64,000 nucleotides of DNA from Kitasatospora azatica KCTC 9699 (GCF_000744785.1 NZ_JQMO01000002.1:372001-436000); one strand, 5' to 3'; shown: positions 25,586 to 34,180, counted from the stretch's first letter. Numbers and translations: made by a program. Notes: generated by a model not told the origin, from the sequence alone.

Positions 25586-27997
25586 TCAGCCGAGGTTCCA
25601 CTGCTGGTTCGGGCTGCCGTAGCAGGTCCAGAGCTGGAGCTTGGTGCCGTTGGTGGTGCCGGCGTTGCTCACGTCGAGGCACAGGCCGGAGAACACGTTG
25701 GAGATGGTGCCGTCCGGGTTGAGCTTCCACTGCTGGTTGACCGCGCCGGTGCAGGTCCAGATCTGGGCCGCCGTGCCGTTGGTGGTGCCCCATCCGGCGT
25801 CGTCCAGGCACATCTGGCTGCCGCCGCTGAACAGGGTGATCTGGTTGGACGAGTCGTGCGTCCAGGACTGGTTGGTCCCTCCGGTGCAGTCCCAGATCTG
25901 CTGCTGGGTGCCGGGGGTGGTGCTCCAGTTGCTGTCGTCCATGCACTTGTTCGCGGCGACCGCGTGGATCGCGCCGGTGCCGATGCCGTTGTTGGTGATG
26001 AGGCCGGCCTGCGCGATGACCTCTTGTGCTCCGGCGGGCCAGTTGTAGCCGCTGACCTGGACGTTGCCGGTCAGGACGTTGTTGTGCCCGTCTCCGGTGG
26101 TGACGGCTGTGCCCGCCGCCGCGTTGTACCAGTTGTTGGCGAAGGTGTTGTTGCTGGTGTTGTTGTTGGCGTCGGCGTTGGCGAAGGCCCAGGCGTTGGT
26201 GTCCTGCAGGACGTTGTTCTGCAGGGTGACGTAGCGGGAGCCTTCGTCGAGGTAGAGCCCGACGGTGGTGTTGTTGTTGTAGACGTAGTTGTCGGCGATG
26301 AAGCCGCCGGGGTTCGCGGACAGGTTGTAGATGCTGCCGCCGTCGTGGAAGATCTTCTTCGTGTCGTGGACCTTGTTGTAGGTCACGACGGTGTTCTGCA
26401 GCGTGGTCGGCGTGGTGTAGGTCTGCTGGTAGTTGTAGGTGCCGCGGTTGACGTAGTCCTGGCTGCCGCCCGGGTCGTTGATGCCCCAGCCCCAGCCGAT
26501 GTCGATGCCGTCGTAGCCGAGGTTCGAGACCTCGTTGTGGGTGACGACGGCGTGCGAGACGTAGGTGGACAGGATGCCGGGCATGTCCTTGTAGTCCTGC
26601 GCCACGTTGTTGACCAGGTTGTTGTTGATCGTGACGTTCTGGTTGGTCATCGCGGAGTTGGACGGGTGGTGCGCGTCCGGCTGGACTCCGCCGACGACGA
26701 TGCCGCTGCCGGCCTCGTTCGTGAAGGTGTTGCCGCTGACGGTGACGTTCGAGGCGCCGAGGCCGGTGCCGGAGGCGACGGCGTCCGAGTCCTCGCCGAT
26801 GCCCAGGCCGACCTGCCCGAGGTTGGTGAAGGTGTTGCCGCTGAAGGAGATCCCGCTCGCGGCCGAGACCTGGACCGCCGCGGGGACCTCGCCCCAGCTG
26901 TTGCGGGTGGATTCGAAGGCCTGGCAGCCGCTGTTGCAGGAGGTCAGGAAGTTCGAGGGCTCGTTGGAGTAGGTCTGGTTGAGGAACGTGCCGGTCTGCT
27001 GGTCCGCGTAGCCGATGTTGCTGCTGGGGGCCAGCCAGGTGCTGTGCTGGAAGCTGATGCCCTGGAAGGCGAGGTTGTGCACGGGGTTGCTGAGACTGCC
27101 GCTGATGTCCAGGAGCGAGGTCAACTTGGGCAGTTCGACGTCGTGGGCGGTGGGGTTCCAGCCGGTCGGCGCCTTGTAGAAGAGCTGGCCGGCGACCGGG
27201 TCGAGGTACCACTGGCCGGCCGTGTTGAGGAACGCGTACGCGTTCTCCAACTGGAGGGCCCCTCCGGCGAAGGGGGTCTCCATGGTGTCGTAGCCCCAGC
27301 CGTTGTTCTGCCAGGCCGGCTGCTGCATGGTGATGTTCGTGCCGCTGATGCTCTGCACCGGCGCGAAGCGGTCGGTGAAGGAGTTCTGGGACTCGATCTC
27401 CATCCGGTTCAGCTGCGGCAGGCCGGCGATCCAGTTGAGGTTGGGGTTCTGGATCGTCATACCGGTGCTGGTGAAGGCGACGTCGCTGCGGGCGATGCTC
27501 ATCGCGGCGCGCGGCGCGGGCGCGCCGTCGACGTAGAGCTGCCGCGAGTCGAAGCCGGTGGGGACCGACGCGGCGTAGATGTTGTTGGCAGAGTTCTGCA
27601 GGGTCCAGCCGGTCACCTGCTGGCCGCCGGAGATCACCGGCGTCTGGCCGGGCGCGGCCTGCCAGAACACGGTGTGGCCGTTGGTGCCGGAGTCGGCGGT
27701 GCCGAGGCTGAGCGGTGAGGTCAGCCGGTAGGTTCCGCCGGCGAGTTGGACGACGATGTCGCCGCTCATGTTGCCGTCGATGGCTTCGACGGACGTCTTC
27801 GCCTGGGTCAGGGAGCAGGGTGCGGTCGAGCTGCACGCCGTCCCGGAGCCGGTGGGGGATACGTAGAGGGTGGCGGAGACGGAGGCGTGCGCCGCCGTCG
27901 GGGTGGCGAGGGCGGCGGCGACCAGGAAAGCTGTCGCTGTCGCGATCTTCGCGGGGAGGCCTCGGCCGACCCGTCCTCGGTGCTGGTGTGACGTCAT
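25586..27997 (-). CDS. Secreted right-handed beta-helix protein with C-terminal ricin-type lectin domain
   Basis: An 803-residue exported protein. A twin-arginine-free signal peptide (FLVAAALATPTAAHA, cleavage near 38) is followed by LYVSPTGSGTACSS, the entry of pectate-lyase-like beta-helix enzymes. Many parallel-beta-helix coils follow (NVTVSGNTFTNEAGSGIVVGG, NVTINNNLVNN), rich in Asn. The last 130 residues form a ricin B trefoil with three QxW repeats (NQSW, NQQW, NQQW) and CMDD/CLDD/CLDV motifs, suggesting plant polysaccharide binding. Likely a glycoside hydrolase or lyase; the exact family is not readable. Asn-rich codons give locally lower GC. Confidence 0.85.
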   Translation of the reverse strand: MTSHQHRGRVGRGLPAKIATATAFLVAAALATPTAAHASVSATLYVSPTGSGTACSSTAPCSLTQAKTSVEAIDGNMSGDIVVQLAGGTYRLTSPLSLGTADSGTNGHTVFWQAAPGQTPVISGGQQVTGWTLQNSANNIYAASVPTGFDSRQLYVDGAPAPRAAMSIARSDVAFTSTGMTIQNPNLNWIAGLPQLNRMEIESQNSFTDRFAPVQSISGTNITMQQPAWQNNGWGYDTMETPFAGGALQLENAYAFLNTAGQWYLDPVAGQLFYKAPTGWNPTAHDVELPKLTSLLDISGSLSNPVHNLAFQGISFQHSTWLAPSSNIGYADQQTGTFLNQTYSNEPSNFLTSCNSGCQAFESTRNSWGEVPAAVQVSAASGISFSGNTFTNLGQVGLGIGEDSDAVASGTGLGASNVTVSGNTFTNEAGSGIVVGGVQPDAHHPSNSAMTNQNVTINNNLVNNVAQDYKDMPGILSTYVSHAVVTHNEVSNLGYDGIDIGWGWGINDPGGSQDYVNRGTYNYQQTYTTPTTLQNTVVTYNKVHDTKKIFHDGGSIYNLSANPGGFIADNYVYNNNTTVGLYLDEGSRYVTLQNNVLQDTNAWAFANADANNNTSNNTFANNWYNAAAGTAVTTGDGHNNVLTGNVQVSGYNWPAGAQEVIAQAGLITNNGIGTGAIHAVAANKCMDDSNWSTTPGTQQQIWDCTGGTNQSWTHDSSNQITLFSGGSQMCLDDAGWGTTNGTAAQIWTCTGAVNQQWKLNPDGTISNVFSGLCLDVSNAGTTNGTKLQLWTCYGSPNQQWNLG

Positions 27998-28126
27998 TGT
28001 CCGGTGCCTTTCGCTGACGGACTTGCTTCTGCGCCCTCCCGAGGGCGCGGTGGAGCACCGCCGGCCGTGTCGCGGGGGCGGCGCGGCGGGGACTGAGTGA
28101 CGCGGATTCGCCCGGCCTTCGCGGTC

Positions 28127-28340
28127 TCAGGGCTGCGGCGTCTGGTGCAGGTTGCGGATCTCGGGCGGCTCTGAGCGGCGGCTGCCCTCAGGAGCGTCGG
28201 GCCTGGGCTCCGGGCAGCGGTCGGTGAAGGTCCGCCAACGCTGCGTTTCGGGGTCGCCCTGGATGGAGGCGAGGTCGGTGTCGAAGTCGTTGCCGCGGTA
28301 CTCGCAGTAGGCGAACAGGGCACCGCCGGTCCGGGTCGCT
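28127..28340 (-). pseudogene. Remnant of an L-rhamnose mutarotase gene
   Basis: The minus strand reads ALFAYCEYRGNDFDTDLASI then QGDPETQRWRTFTDRCPEP and ends with a stop, matching the C-terminal half of RhaM/DUF718 (YxEY, PETQRWW, TDPCQEPLP). The first half, with the catalytic Tyr/His region, is absent. It hints that a rhamnose or pectin utilisation locus once lay beside the beta-helix protein gene. Confidence 0.6.
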
Positions 28341-28770
28341 TGTCGCTCTGCTCGCGTCGGCTCCTCGGGATGTGCGTGTCAAGGGAGACTCCACGGCGTC
28401 GGGGTGCGCACGTCTCCGACCGACAGGCGGGCCGTGGCAATGGAAATGTGTATGACTCAATGCACCCAGTGGTTCCTGCTGCGGGGAACAGCGGCTCTGA
28501 CAGGCCAGCAGGTCAGCGGGTCACCGTGATGTGACATAAGAGCCGGTAGTCGGCGGGTGAGTCAAGAGAATGAGCAAGCCTATTTCCGTGACATTGCGTC
28601 CGCGTCTCACCGCTGTCCTGGCATCACCCCAGGTGACGAGCTGTCGCGACCACCCCTTGCCAGAATGAGTCCTACTTATCTGGTCTTCGCGGGCCAGTGG
28701 CTGGCATGCTCTTGTGCCGCGAAGGCAATTGGTCATACTGTGCGTTGCCCGGACGAAGGAGAAGCACCTG
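28341..28770. other. Gene-free stretch before the GntR regulator
   Basis: About 430 bp of lower-GC sequence leading into the GntR-family gene; its promoter should be here. I could not identify a convincing -35/-10 pair, operator or small gene. Confidence 0.4.
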
Positions 28771-29565
28771 GTGGACGGCGCGCCGGCAGAGACAGCCTCG
28801 GACGTGCTCCCCGGCACCTCGGCAGCGAACGGGGCCGCGTACCAGCCCGGCTACGAAGTCGTCGCGGAGCAGATCCTCAAGCTCATCGCCGAGAGGCAGT
28901 TGCAACCGGGCGATCGGATGCCGACGGAGCACGAGCTGGCCGCGTTGCTGGGCACCAGCAGGACGGTCGTGCGCGAGGCGGTGAAGATCCTCTCGGCGAT
29001 CGGCCGGGTCCGCGCACAGAAGGGACGCGGACTCTACGTCGCGAACGACGAGGGCATGCTCAGCTCCTCGCGCTGGGGCGGGTTCTTCATGCCGACGGAC
29101 CTCGACCAGATCTTCATGCTCTTCGAGTTCCGCCGCGTCCAGGAGACGGCCGCCAGCCGGCTCGCCGCCACCCGCGCCACCCCGGCGGAGCTCCGGGCGA
29201 TCAAGGACGCCATGGAACTGTGCCGGGAGGGGCACGAGACGGGCCGCAACGCGCTCTTCGAGCAGGGCGACGACGCGTTCCACCTCGGCATCGCCGGAGC
29301 CTCGCACAATCCCTTCCTAGTCGTCGCCGTCCGCGAGGCCCGCCGGCTGCAACGGCAATCCAACACCATCGGCATGCACGGGGGGCTCGGCGACCACGCG
29401 AGGGACGCGCTCGCGGAGCACGCCGCCATCTACGGCGCGATCCGGGACGGCGACCCGGACGCCGCAGCGGAGGCCGCCAGCGTGCACCTGGACAAGACCC
29501 TCGAGGACTACCGGCGCGAGATCCAGCGCCGTGTCTTCGGCTCGGGTTCGCCCGAGACCCGTTGA
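28771..29565 (+). CDS. GntR/FadR-family regulator
   Basis: A 264-residue regulator. The winged helix spans about 30-95 (VAEQILKLIAERQLQPGDRM, LAALLGTSRTVVREAVKILSAIG, KGRGLYV). An FCD ligand-binding domain follows with LFEFRRVQETAASRLAA, DDAFHLGIAGASHNPFLV and EHAAIYGAIRDGD, whose Asp/His residues normally coordinate metal. GTG start with AAGGAG nine bases upstream. FCD-type regulators respond to sugar acids or organic acids; the neighbouring polysaccharide-active gene may be a target, but nothing proves it. Confidence 0.9.
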   Translation: MDGAPAETASDVLPGTSAANGAAYQPGYEVVAEQILKLIAERQLQPGDRMPTEHELAALLGTSRTVVREAVKILSAIGRVRAQKGRGLYVANDEGMLSSSRWGGFFMPTDLDQIFMLFEFRRVQETAASRLAATRATPAELRAIKDAMELCREGHETGRNALFEQGDDAFHLGIAGASHNPFLVVAVREARRLQRQSNTIGMHGGLGDHARDALAEHAAIYGAIRDGDPDAAAEAASVHLDKTLEDYRREIQRRVFGSGSPETR

Positions 29566-29676
29566 TCCTCTCAGCGGCCGTACGAGCCGCTGACGACCTC
29601 GTCACGACCTGTGGATCAGATCAGCCCGGGGCACTGGTGCGGTCGCCAGGTCCGGCGGCACGGCACCTGTCTCAGC

Positions 29677-30393
29677 TCAGCTGCCCAAGGGGCGGAACGC
29701 CGAGTCGAGTCCGTCGAGGGACCAACCGCCGCCGCCAGGTTGGCAGTTCAGGGCGGTGTCAGCGCTGCTGGAGGCGTTGGTACCGCTGTTGAAGTTGACG
29801 TTCGGGGTGTTCGGCAGCAGGCCCATGTAATACATTCCGGCCGAAGTCCATACACACTGGTGCAGGTTGAGGAAGCGGCTGGTGGCCAGGTCGAACGATC
29901 TGACGGCGGAGTTGGCCAGCACGAGTTTCCAACCGCCACCGCCAGGGCCGCAGCTCAGCTGGGTATCGGGCGTATTGGAGACATTGGTGCCGGTATTGAA
30001 GTTGACGTTCGGCGTGTTCGGGAGGATGGCGGTGTAGTGCTGCCCGGCCGAGAAGTACACGCACTGGTGCAGGTTCAGGTAGCGCCCGGCAGTGAGATCG
30101 AAGGCCTTCACGGCGGAGTTGGCGGGCGCCTGCCGCCATCCCCCACTCCCCTGACCACAGGAAAGCGTCGTGTCCGGCACCTCGGAGACGTTCGTGCCCG
30201 TATTGAAGGCTCCATTCGCCGTGTTCGGCAGCACGTTCGTGTAATGCCCGCCGCTGCCCACATAGACGCACTGATGCAGATTCAGGTACCGCTCGGCGAG
30301 CCGCAGCCCCGAGGGCCCCGCCACCGCGGTGCCTCCGAAGACCAGGCCGACGACCCCCGCAGCTGCGGCCACGACGAGGGAAGACCTGCTCAT
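29677..30393 (-). CDS. Secreted protein of three 69-residue tandem repeats, function unknown
   Basis: A 238-residue exported protein that I do not recognise. After a signal peptide (cleavage after TAVA, about 25) it consists of three tandem units of exactly 69 residues (about 30-98, 99-167, 168-236). Each carries RYLNLHQCVY, LPNTPNVNFNTGTN, a second Cys in LSCG and a GGW ending. Two Cys per unit suggest one disulfide in each. GGAGGAG lies before the ATG at 30393. Possibly a cell-surface, lectin-like or inhibitor protein (inference from architecture only). Confidence 0.75.
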   Translation of the reverse strand: MSRSSLVVAAAAGVVGLVFGGTAVAGPSGLRLAERYLNLHQCVYVGSGGHYTNVLPNTANGAFNTGTNVSEVPDTTLSCGQGSGGWRQAPANSAVKAFDLTAGRYLNLHQCVYFSAGQHYTAILPNTPNVNFNTGTNVSNTPDTQLSCGPGGGGWKLVLANSAVRSFDLATSRFLNLHQCVWTSAGMYYMGLLPNTPNVNFNSGTNASSSADTALNCQPGGGGWSLDGLDSAFRPLGS

Positions 30394-30711
30394 GGGGTAC
30401 TCCTCCCGAACTGACGTGCCCGACAGGGCGTTTACGCACCAACCTACCAGCGCGAGGCCGCTAGGGATTCGTATCCGCACGAAGATACCTCGTGCGGGTC
30501 AATTGACGGACGATATGCCAGGCCTCGGGCGAGCGATGGAAATCCGCCCACTCGGATCCCTTCTCGCTCGATTTTCGGCTTCCACGCCGACTGCGGATGT
30601 AGCCCATAGCGCCGACGGTCGGAACCAGGAATCCGTGTCGGCGGCCCCAGAACGCGGCCTGCACAGCGGATGATCAGGCGGGGCGTCAGTCGGCGGCGTC
30701 CCTTTCCGGCG
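30394..30711. promoter_or_regulatory. Upstream region of the triple-repeat protein, with hairpin
   Basis: About 318 bp without a gene. An 8-bp perfect inverted repeat (CCGCACGA/TCGTGCGG, seven-base loop) at 30475-30497 lies 80-105 bp upstream of the triple-repeat gene. Near 30.68-30.72 kb a direct repeat GGCGTCAGTCGGCGG occurs twice at the end of the HxlR gene. Confidence 0.4.
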
Positions 30712-31137
30712 TCAGTCGGCGGAGTCTCTGTCCGGCGTCCCGTCGCCCACGGTGTCCGGACGCGAGACGCTGCTGGTGGACTGGTCGTCGGTGTGGTCCG
30801 CCGCTTGCGGGTCGATCGTGGCCGCCCAGCGTTCCGCCCAGTGGGCGAGGGGGTTCAGGGCGTGGCGCGCCTCCTGCCCCAGTGGGGTGAGCTCGTAGCG
30901 GCTGTCCAGTAGTTGGTGAATCACCTGGGCATCCAGCAGTTCGGTCAGGCGCTGCCGCATCACGCTGGAGGACATGTCGTCGCACTGCTTCTGCAGGGGG
31001 CGGAATCCAAGCGGACCCGCGCGAAGCTCCCACAGGATGCGCAGACTCCACCGCCGTCCGAACAGATCGAGTGCGGCCATCAGGGGGCGGCCGGTGGTCG
31101 AGCCGCGAACAGGCTTGCCGGGTCTGGGTGTTGCCAT
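30712..31137 (-). CDS. HxlR-family regulator
   Basis: A 141-residue winged-helix regulator with MAALDLFGRRWSLRILWELRAGPLGF and FRPLQKQCDDMSSSVMRQRLTELLDAQVI followed by YELTPLGQEARHALNPLAHWAERWA, the complete HxlR pattern. The N-terminal Cys found in redox-sensing members is absent, though one Cys lies in QKQCDD. The C-terminal tail is acidic and disordered. It is divergent from nadC across 91 bp and is the obvious candidate regulator of nadC and the PhzF-like gene. Confidence 0.85.
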   Translation of the reverse strand: MATPRPGKPVRGSTTGRPLMAALDLFGRRWSLRILWELRAGPLGFRPLQKQCDDMSSSVMRQRLTELLDAQVIHQLLDSRYELTPLGQEARHALNPLAHWAERWAATIDPQAADHTDDQSTSSVSRPDTVGDGTPDRDSAD

Positions 31138-31160
31138 GTGGGATGTCCAGCTCTCCAGGG

Positions 31161-31191
31161 TTGATGCTTCGAATTCCGACACGCTAGCATC
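31161..31191 (+). promoter_or_regulatory. Candidate nadC promoter and overlapping inverted repeat
   Basis: TTGATG (31161-31166) and TAGCAT (31185-31190) are spaced by 18 bp, a fair sigma-70 type promoter about 40 bp before the nadC start. The inverted pair GATGCT/AGCATC overlaps both hexamers, so a repressor such as the divergent HxlR protein could block it (inference). Confidence 0.4.
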
Positions 31192-31228
31192 GGTGGGCCG
31201 CTTCGGAAATCGAAACGTTGGAGACCAG

Positions 31229-32122
31229 ATGACCATGACCGAGTTCCCGTCGGCGGCAGCACGGGCCGCCGCCGCTGCCGCCCTGATCGAGGACGCGTCA
31301 GGGAATGACCTGACCACCGTGTGGAGCGTTCCCGAGGACCTGGCGGCCACGGCCGACATCCGCACCCGGCAGAGCGGTATCGCCGCCGGCCTCCCCGTGG
31401 TCGCCGAGGTCTTCGCGCAGGTCGACCCCGAGGTCAAGGTCGAGGCGGCCGTCGCCGACGGCGCCCGACTGGCCGACGGCCAGGTCCTGGTTCACCTGTC
31501 CGGGTCGGCGCGCAGCCTGATCACCGGGGAGCGCACGGCGCTGAACTTCCTGCAGCGCATGTGCGGCATCGCGACGCTGACCGACCGCTACGTCCGAGCT
31601 GTGGCAGGGACCGGGGCGCGCATCCTGGACACGCGCAAGACGGCGCCGGGCCTGCGAGCCCTGGACAAGTACGCGGTCACCGCCGGCGGCGGCCACAACC
31701 ACCGCCTCGATCTCGCGGCGATGGTCCTGCTCAAGGAGAACCACATCGCTGCGGCGGGCGGGGTGACCGCCGCGATCGAGGCGGTCCGGCGCGGGATGGC
31801 GCGCACCGGGCAGACCGTGGAGAGCGATGTCGAGGTGCAGACCGTCACACAGGCCGTCGAGGCCCTCGACGCCGGAGCCCGCTGGATCATGCTCGACAAC
31901 ATGCCGGTGGCCGACATCGAGCAGGTCGTGAAGCTCCGGGCCCGGCGGGCCGACGCTTCCCGGATCCTGCTGGAGGCCTCGGGCACCATCCGCCTGGACA
32001 GCGCTCGCGCCATCGCCGGGACGGGCGTCGACCTCATCTCGGTCGGGGCGTTGACGCACAGCGCGCCCGCACTGGACCTGACGATGCTGCTGACCACCGG
32101 CCCGGTGCCATGCCCGAGGTAG
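31229..32122 (+). CDS. nadC: Nicotinate-nucleotide pyrophosphorylase (quinolinate phosphoribosyltransferase)
   Basis: A 297-residue enzyme converting quinolinate and PRPP to nicotinate mononucleotide. Visible hallmarks are ERTALNFLQRMCGIAT, ILDTRKTAPGLRALDKYAV, GGGHNHRLDLAAMVLLKENHI, ARWIMLDNM and LEASGTIRLDSARAIAGTGVDLISVG. GGAG lies six bases before the ATG at 31229 (a second Met is at 31235). Its setting without nadA and nadB, next to an HxlR regulator and a PhzF-like gene, suggests a paralogue outside the housekeeping NAD operon. It overlaps the next gene by 13 bp. Confidence 0.9.
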   Translation: MTMTEFPSAAARAAAAAALIEDASGNDLTTVWSVPEDLAATADIRTRQSGIAAGLPVVAEVFAQVDPEVKVEAAVADGARLADGQVLVHLSGSARSLITGERTALNFLQRMCGIATLTDRYVRAVAGTGARILDTRKTAPGLRALDKYAVTAGGGHNHRLDLAAMVLLKENHIAAAGGVTAAIEAVRRGMARTGQTVESDVEVQTVTQAVEALDAGARWIMLDNMPVADIEQVVKLRARRADASRILLEASGTIRLDSARAIAGTGVDLISVGALTHSAPALDLTMLLTTGPVPCPR

Positions 32123-33003
32123 TGATCGTCGACGCGTGTCAGCGAAACGGCGCGGGTGGCAGCCCGACCGCCGTTCTGGATGATGCGCCGTTCACCGACG
32201 AGGAGCGATGCCGCATTCCCACGGAACTGGGAACATCGCACGCCGTCTTCCTCCGCTCGACCGGAACCGAGCGTGGTCAGCCCTCGTACACACTGCGGTT
32301 CTTCACCGCCCAGGGCGAACTGCCCGCGTGCGGCCACGGCACCCTCGCCGCCCTCGCCCTGCTCGCCGAGCGGGAAGGCGGCGACCACCACTACCGCGCC
32401 GTCCTGCGCACGGCCCACCGCAGCTTCGACGGTCGGGCAAGCCGAAGCGGTGACGGCCTGACGGCGTCGTTCGACCCGGGCCCGGTCAGCCTGCGTAACG
32501 CCGGAGGACCCGAACTGAAGGCAGTCGCAGGCGGCCTCGGACTGACGGAGGACGCGATCGCCGGGGACGCCTGCGTGGCATCGAACGGGCGGCCGAGGCT
32601 TCTGCTGCCTGTCCGGTCCCGCGCCGCACTGGCCGAACTCACGCCGGACTTCGCCCTGTTGCGCGCAGCCTGTGACCGCTACGGCCTGCTGGGCTGCTAC
32701 GCCTACTCGCCCCCGGACCGACACGGCCGACCGGACGGACACGGCCGAGCGGACCGACACAGCCGAGCGGCAGCCCGGATGTTCGCCCCGTCGATCGGCC
32801 TCCCCGAGGACATCGCCAACGCCAACAGCACGGCCTGCCTGACAGCGCATGCTGCCGGGTTCGGCACGCACCACCTCACAGTCGACATGGGTGACCACCT
32901 CGGCAGCCCGTCCACCATCACAGCGACCGTCCACCGCGACCGCACGGGACACCGGATCCACGTCGGCGGCCAGGCGGCGATCTCGCGCATGGTCATGCGC
33001 TAG
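32110..33003 (+). CDS. Atypical PhzF-like isomerase/epimerase-fold protein
   Basis: A 297-residue protein. It retains the family frame: a short N-terminal strand, LRFFTAQGELPACGHGTLAAL (the GHxT motif of the active site) and RMFAPSIGLPED in the second half. Two functional motifs are altered: the catalytic Glu expected in the (S)E-T-x-F position reads TSHAVF with His, and the usual EDPATGSA is EDIANANSTA. A low-complexity Arg/His/Asp-rich insert lies at about 200-220. It is coupled to nadC. PhzF proteins isomerise small carboxylic acids; the activity here is open. Confidence 0.75.
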   Translation: MPEVVIVDACQRNGAGGSPTAVLDDAPFTDEERCRIPTELGTSHAVFLRSTGTERGQPSYTLRFFTAQGELPACGHGTLAALALLAEREGGDHHYRAVLRTAHRSFDGRASRSGDGLTASFDPGPVSLRNAGGPELKAVAGGLGLTEDAIAGDACVASNGRPRLLLPVRSRAALAELTPDFALLRAACDRYGLLGCYAYSPPDRHGRPDGHGRADRHSRAAARMFAPSIGLPEDIANANSTACLTAHAAGFGTHHLTVDMGDHLGSPSTITATVHRDRTGHRIHVGGQAAISRMVMR

Positions 33004-33097
33004 CCAACTTCACCGTGTCCGCACCGAACTGCCGTTCAAGGACGGTGACCTGATGGCGCAGCGCGAGGGGTGGCTGGTGGCCGTGACAAGGCCGTCA

Positions 33098-33135
33098 GGT
33101 GGCCTGCGCCGCAGCGAGTCGGGACGCAGGCCACC
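33098..33135. terminator. Hairpin after the betaine-type transporter operon
   Basis: GGTGGCCTGCG pairs with CGCAGGCCACC (11 bp, 16-base loop) 14 bp beyond the stop of the substrate-binding protein gene on the minus strand. Probably the operon terminator; it may also serve the convergent PhzF-like gene. Confidence 0.65.
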
Positions 33136-33149
33136 CGGCGTGGCCCCGG

Positions 33150-34112
33150 TCAGCCGTTCTTGGCGAGATCGGCGATGGAGGTCAGGTGGTACTTCGCCGC
33201 CGTCGCCTTGGTGACCACGATCGCGTCCGCATCCTGGGCGGCGGACTGGTCGAGGACGGTCAGCGGCGCCGGCGTGGCCTTCTGGAGGGCCGCGAAGACG
33301 TCTGCGGAGGAGACGGCGGTGGCCTTCGGGTCGAAGTACTGCAGCAGCACGCCGCTGTACTCGGGGAGCAGGTCGATCGATCCGTCCTTGAGGCCGGGGA
33401 TGTAGGCCTCGCGGCTGCCGATGTTCAGTCTGGTGGTGACGTCGGCGCCCTGGGCCTGGAGGGCCGCGGCGTAGATGTCCGCGAGGAGGACGTTCTCCTG
33501 GAAGTTGGCCGAACCCACCTTGAGGCTGACACCTGCGGCCGCGGTGCCGGTCTTGTCGAGGCCCTGCTGGCCCAGCCAGTCCTTGGCGACCTGGGCCGGG
33601 TCCTTCTTGTCGGTGATGACCTTGGCGTCGAGGGAGGTGAGGGTGGGGGTGTCGAGCTTGTCCGAGACCGCCTTGAGGGTGGCGGTGACGCCCGGGGTCG
33701 CCTTCGCCTTGTTGATCAGGGGCAGCACGTTCTGCGCGGTGTAGAGGTTCTTCGGGTCCTGGAGGACGACGAAGCCGTTGGCTTGTATCGAGGGGTCGGT
33801 CGTGAAGATGTCGCCCGCGTCGATCTGGCCGCTGGTGAGGGCGTTGATGGTCAGCGGGCCACCCGCGTCGAGGGACTTGTAGGAGCTGAAGGTGACACCG
33901 TAGGTCTGCTGGAGGCCGGGGAGACCGTCGGCGCGGGTCTTCAGCTCCGGCGGGCCGCCGAAGATCAGCTTTCCGGCGATGGTGTTGCCACCGCCGCTGC
34001 TGGCGCTGCTGCCCGCTGACAGTCCGTTGGTGCCGCTGCTGCCGCTGCTGCCGCAGGCGGTGAGGGCCACGGCGGAGGCCGCGGCGAGGGCAAGCGTGAT
34101 CGCCTTCTTCAT
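33150..34112 (-). CDS. OpuAC/OsmF-type ABC substrate-binding lipoprotein, circularly permuted
   Basis: A 320-residue lipoprotein (lipobox LTAC, Cys20). The segment order is unusual. Residues 47-180 (GKLIFGGPPELKTRADGLPG through DPAQVAKDWL) are what normally forms the C-terminal half of osmoprotectant-binding proteins. Residues 196-320 (LKVGSANFQENVLLADIYAA, LNIGSREAYIPGLKDGSIDL, SIADLAKNG at the very end) normally begin the mature protein. The last residues join directly to the first in canonical relatives, so this is a complete circular permutation rather than a truncation. Last gene of the transporter operon. Ligand probably a quaternary amine. Confidence 0.9.
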   Translation of the reverse strand: MKKAITLALAAASAVALTACGSSGSSGTNGLSAGSSASSGGGNTIAGKLIFGGPPELKTRADGLPGLQQTYGVTFSSYKSLDAGGPLTINALTSGQIDAGDIFTTDPSIQANGFVVLQDPKNLYTAQNVLPLINKAKATPGVTATLKAVSDKLDTPTLTSLDAKVITDKKDPAQVAKDWLGQQGLDKTGTAAAGVSLKVGSANFQENVLLADIYAAALQAQGADVTTRLNIGSREAYIPGLKDGSIDLLPEYSGVLLQYFDPKATAVSSADVFAALQKATPAPLTVLDQSAAQDADAIVVTKATAAKYHLTSIADLAKNG

Positions 34113-34180
34113 GATGTCTCCTGGGTGAGAGGTGGTCCGGTCGGGGTCGGAAGGGAGAAGGTGGCGTAGCCGCAGTGGCG

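Noticed and set aside
25262..27718. An 818-codon open frame opposite the beta-helix protein
   Set aside because: The composition is that of a GC-shadow (Val/Gly/Asp/Ala repeats) with no recognisable domain, while the minus frame has a signal peptide, beta-helix repeats and a ricin domain.
32700..32775. Low-complexity insert in the PhzF-like gene as evidence of a frameshift
   Set aside because: The frame is maintained and both flanking halves match the family, so it is a simple in-frame repeat expansion.
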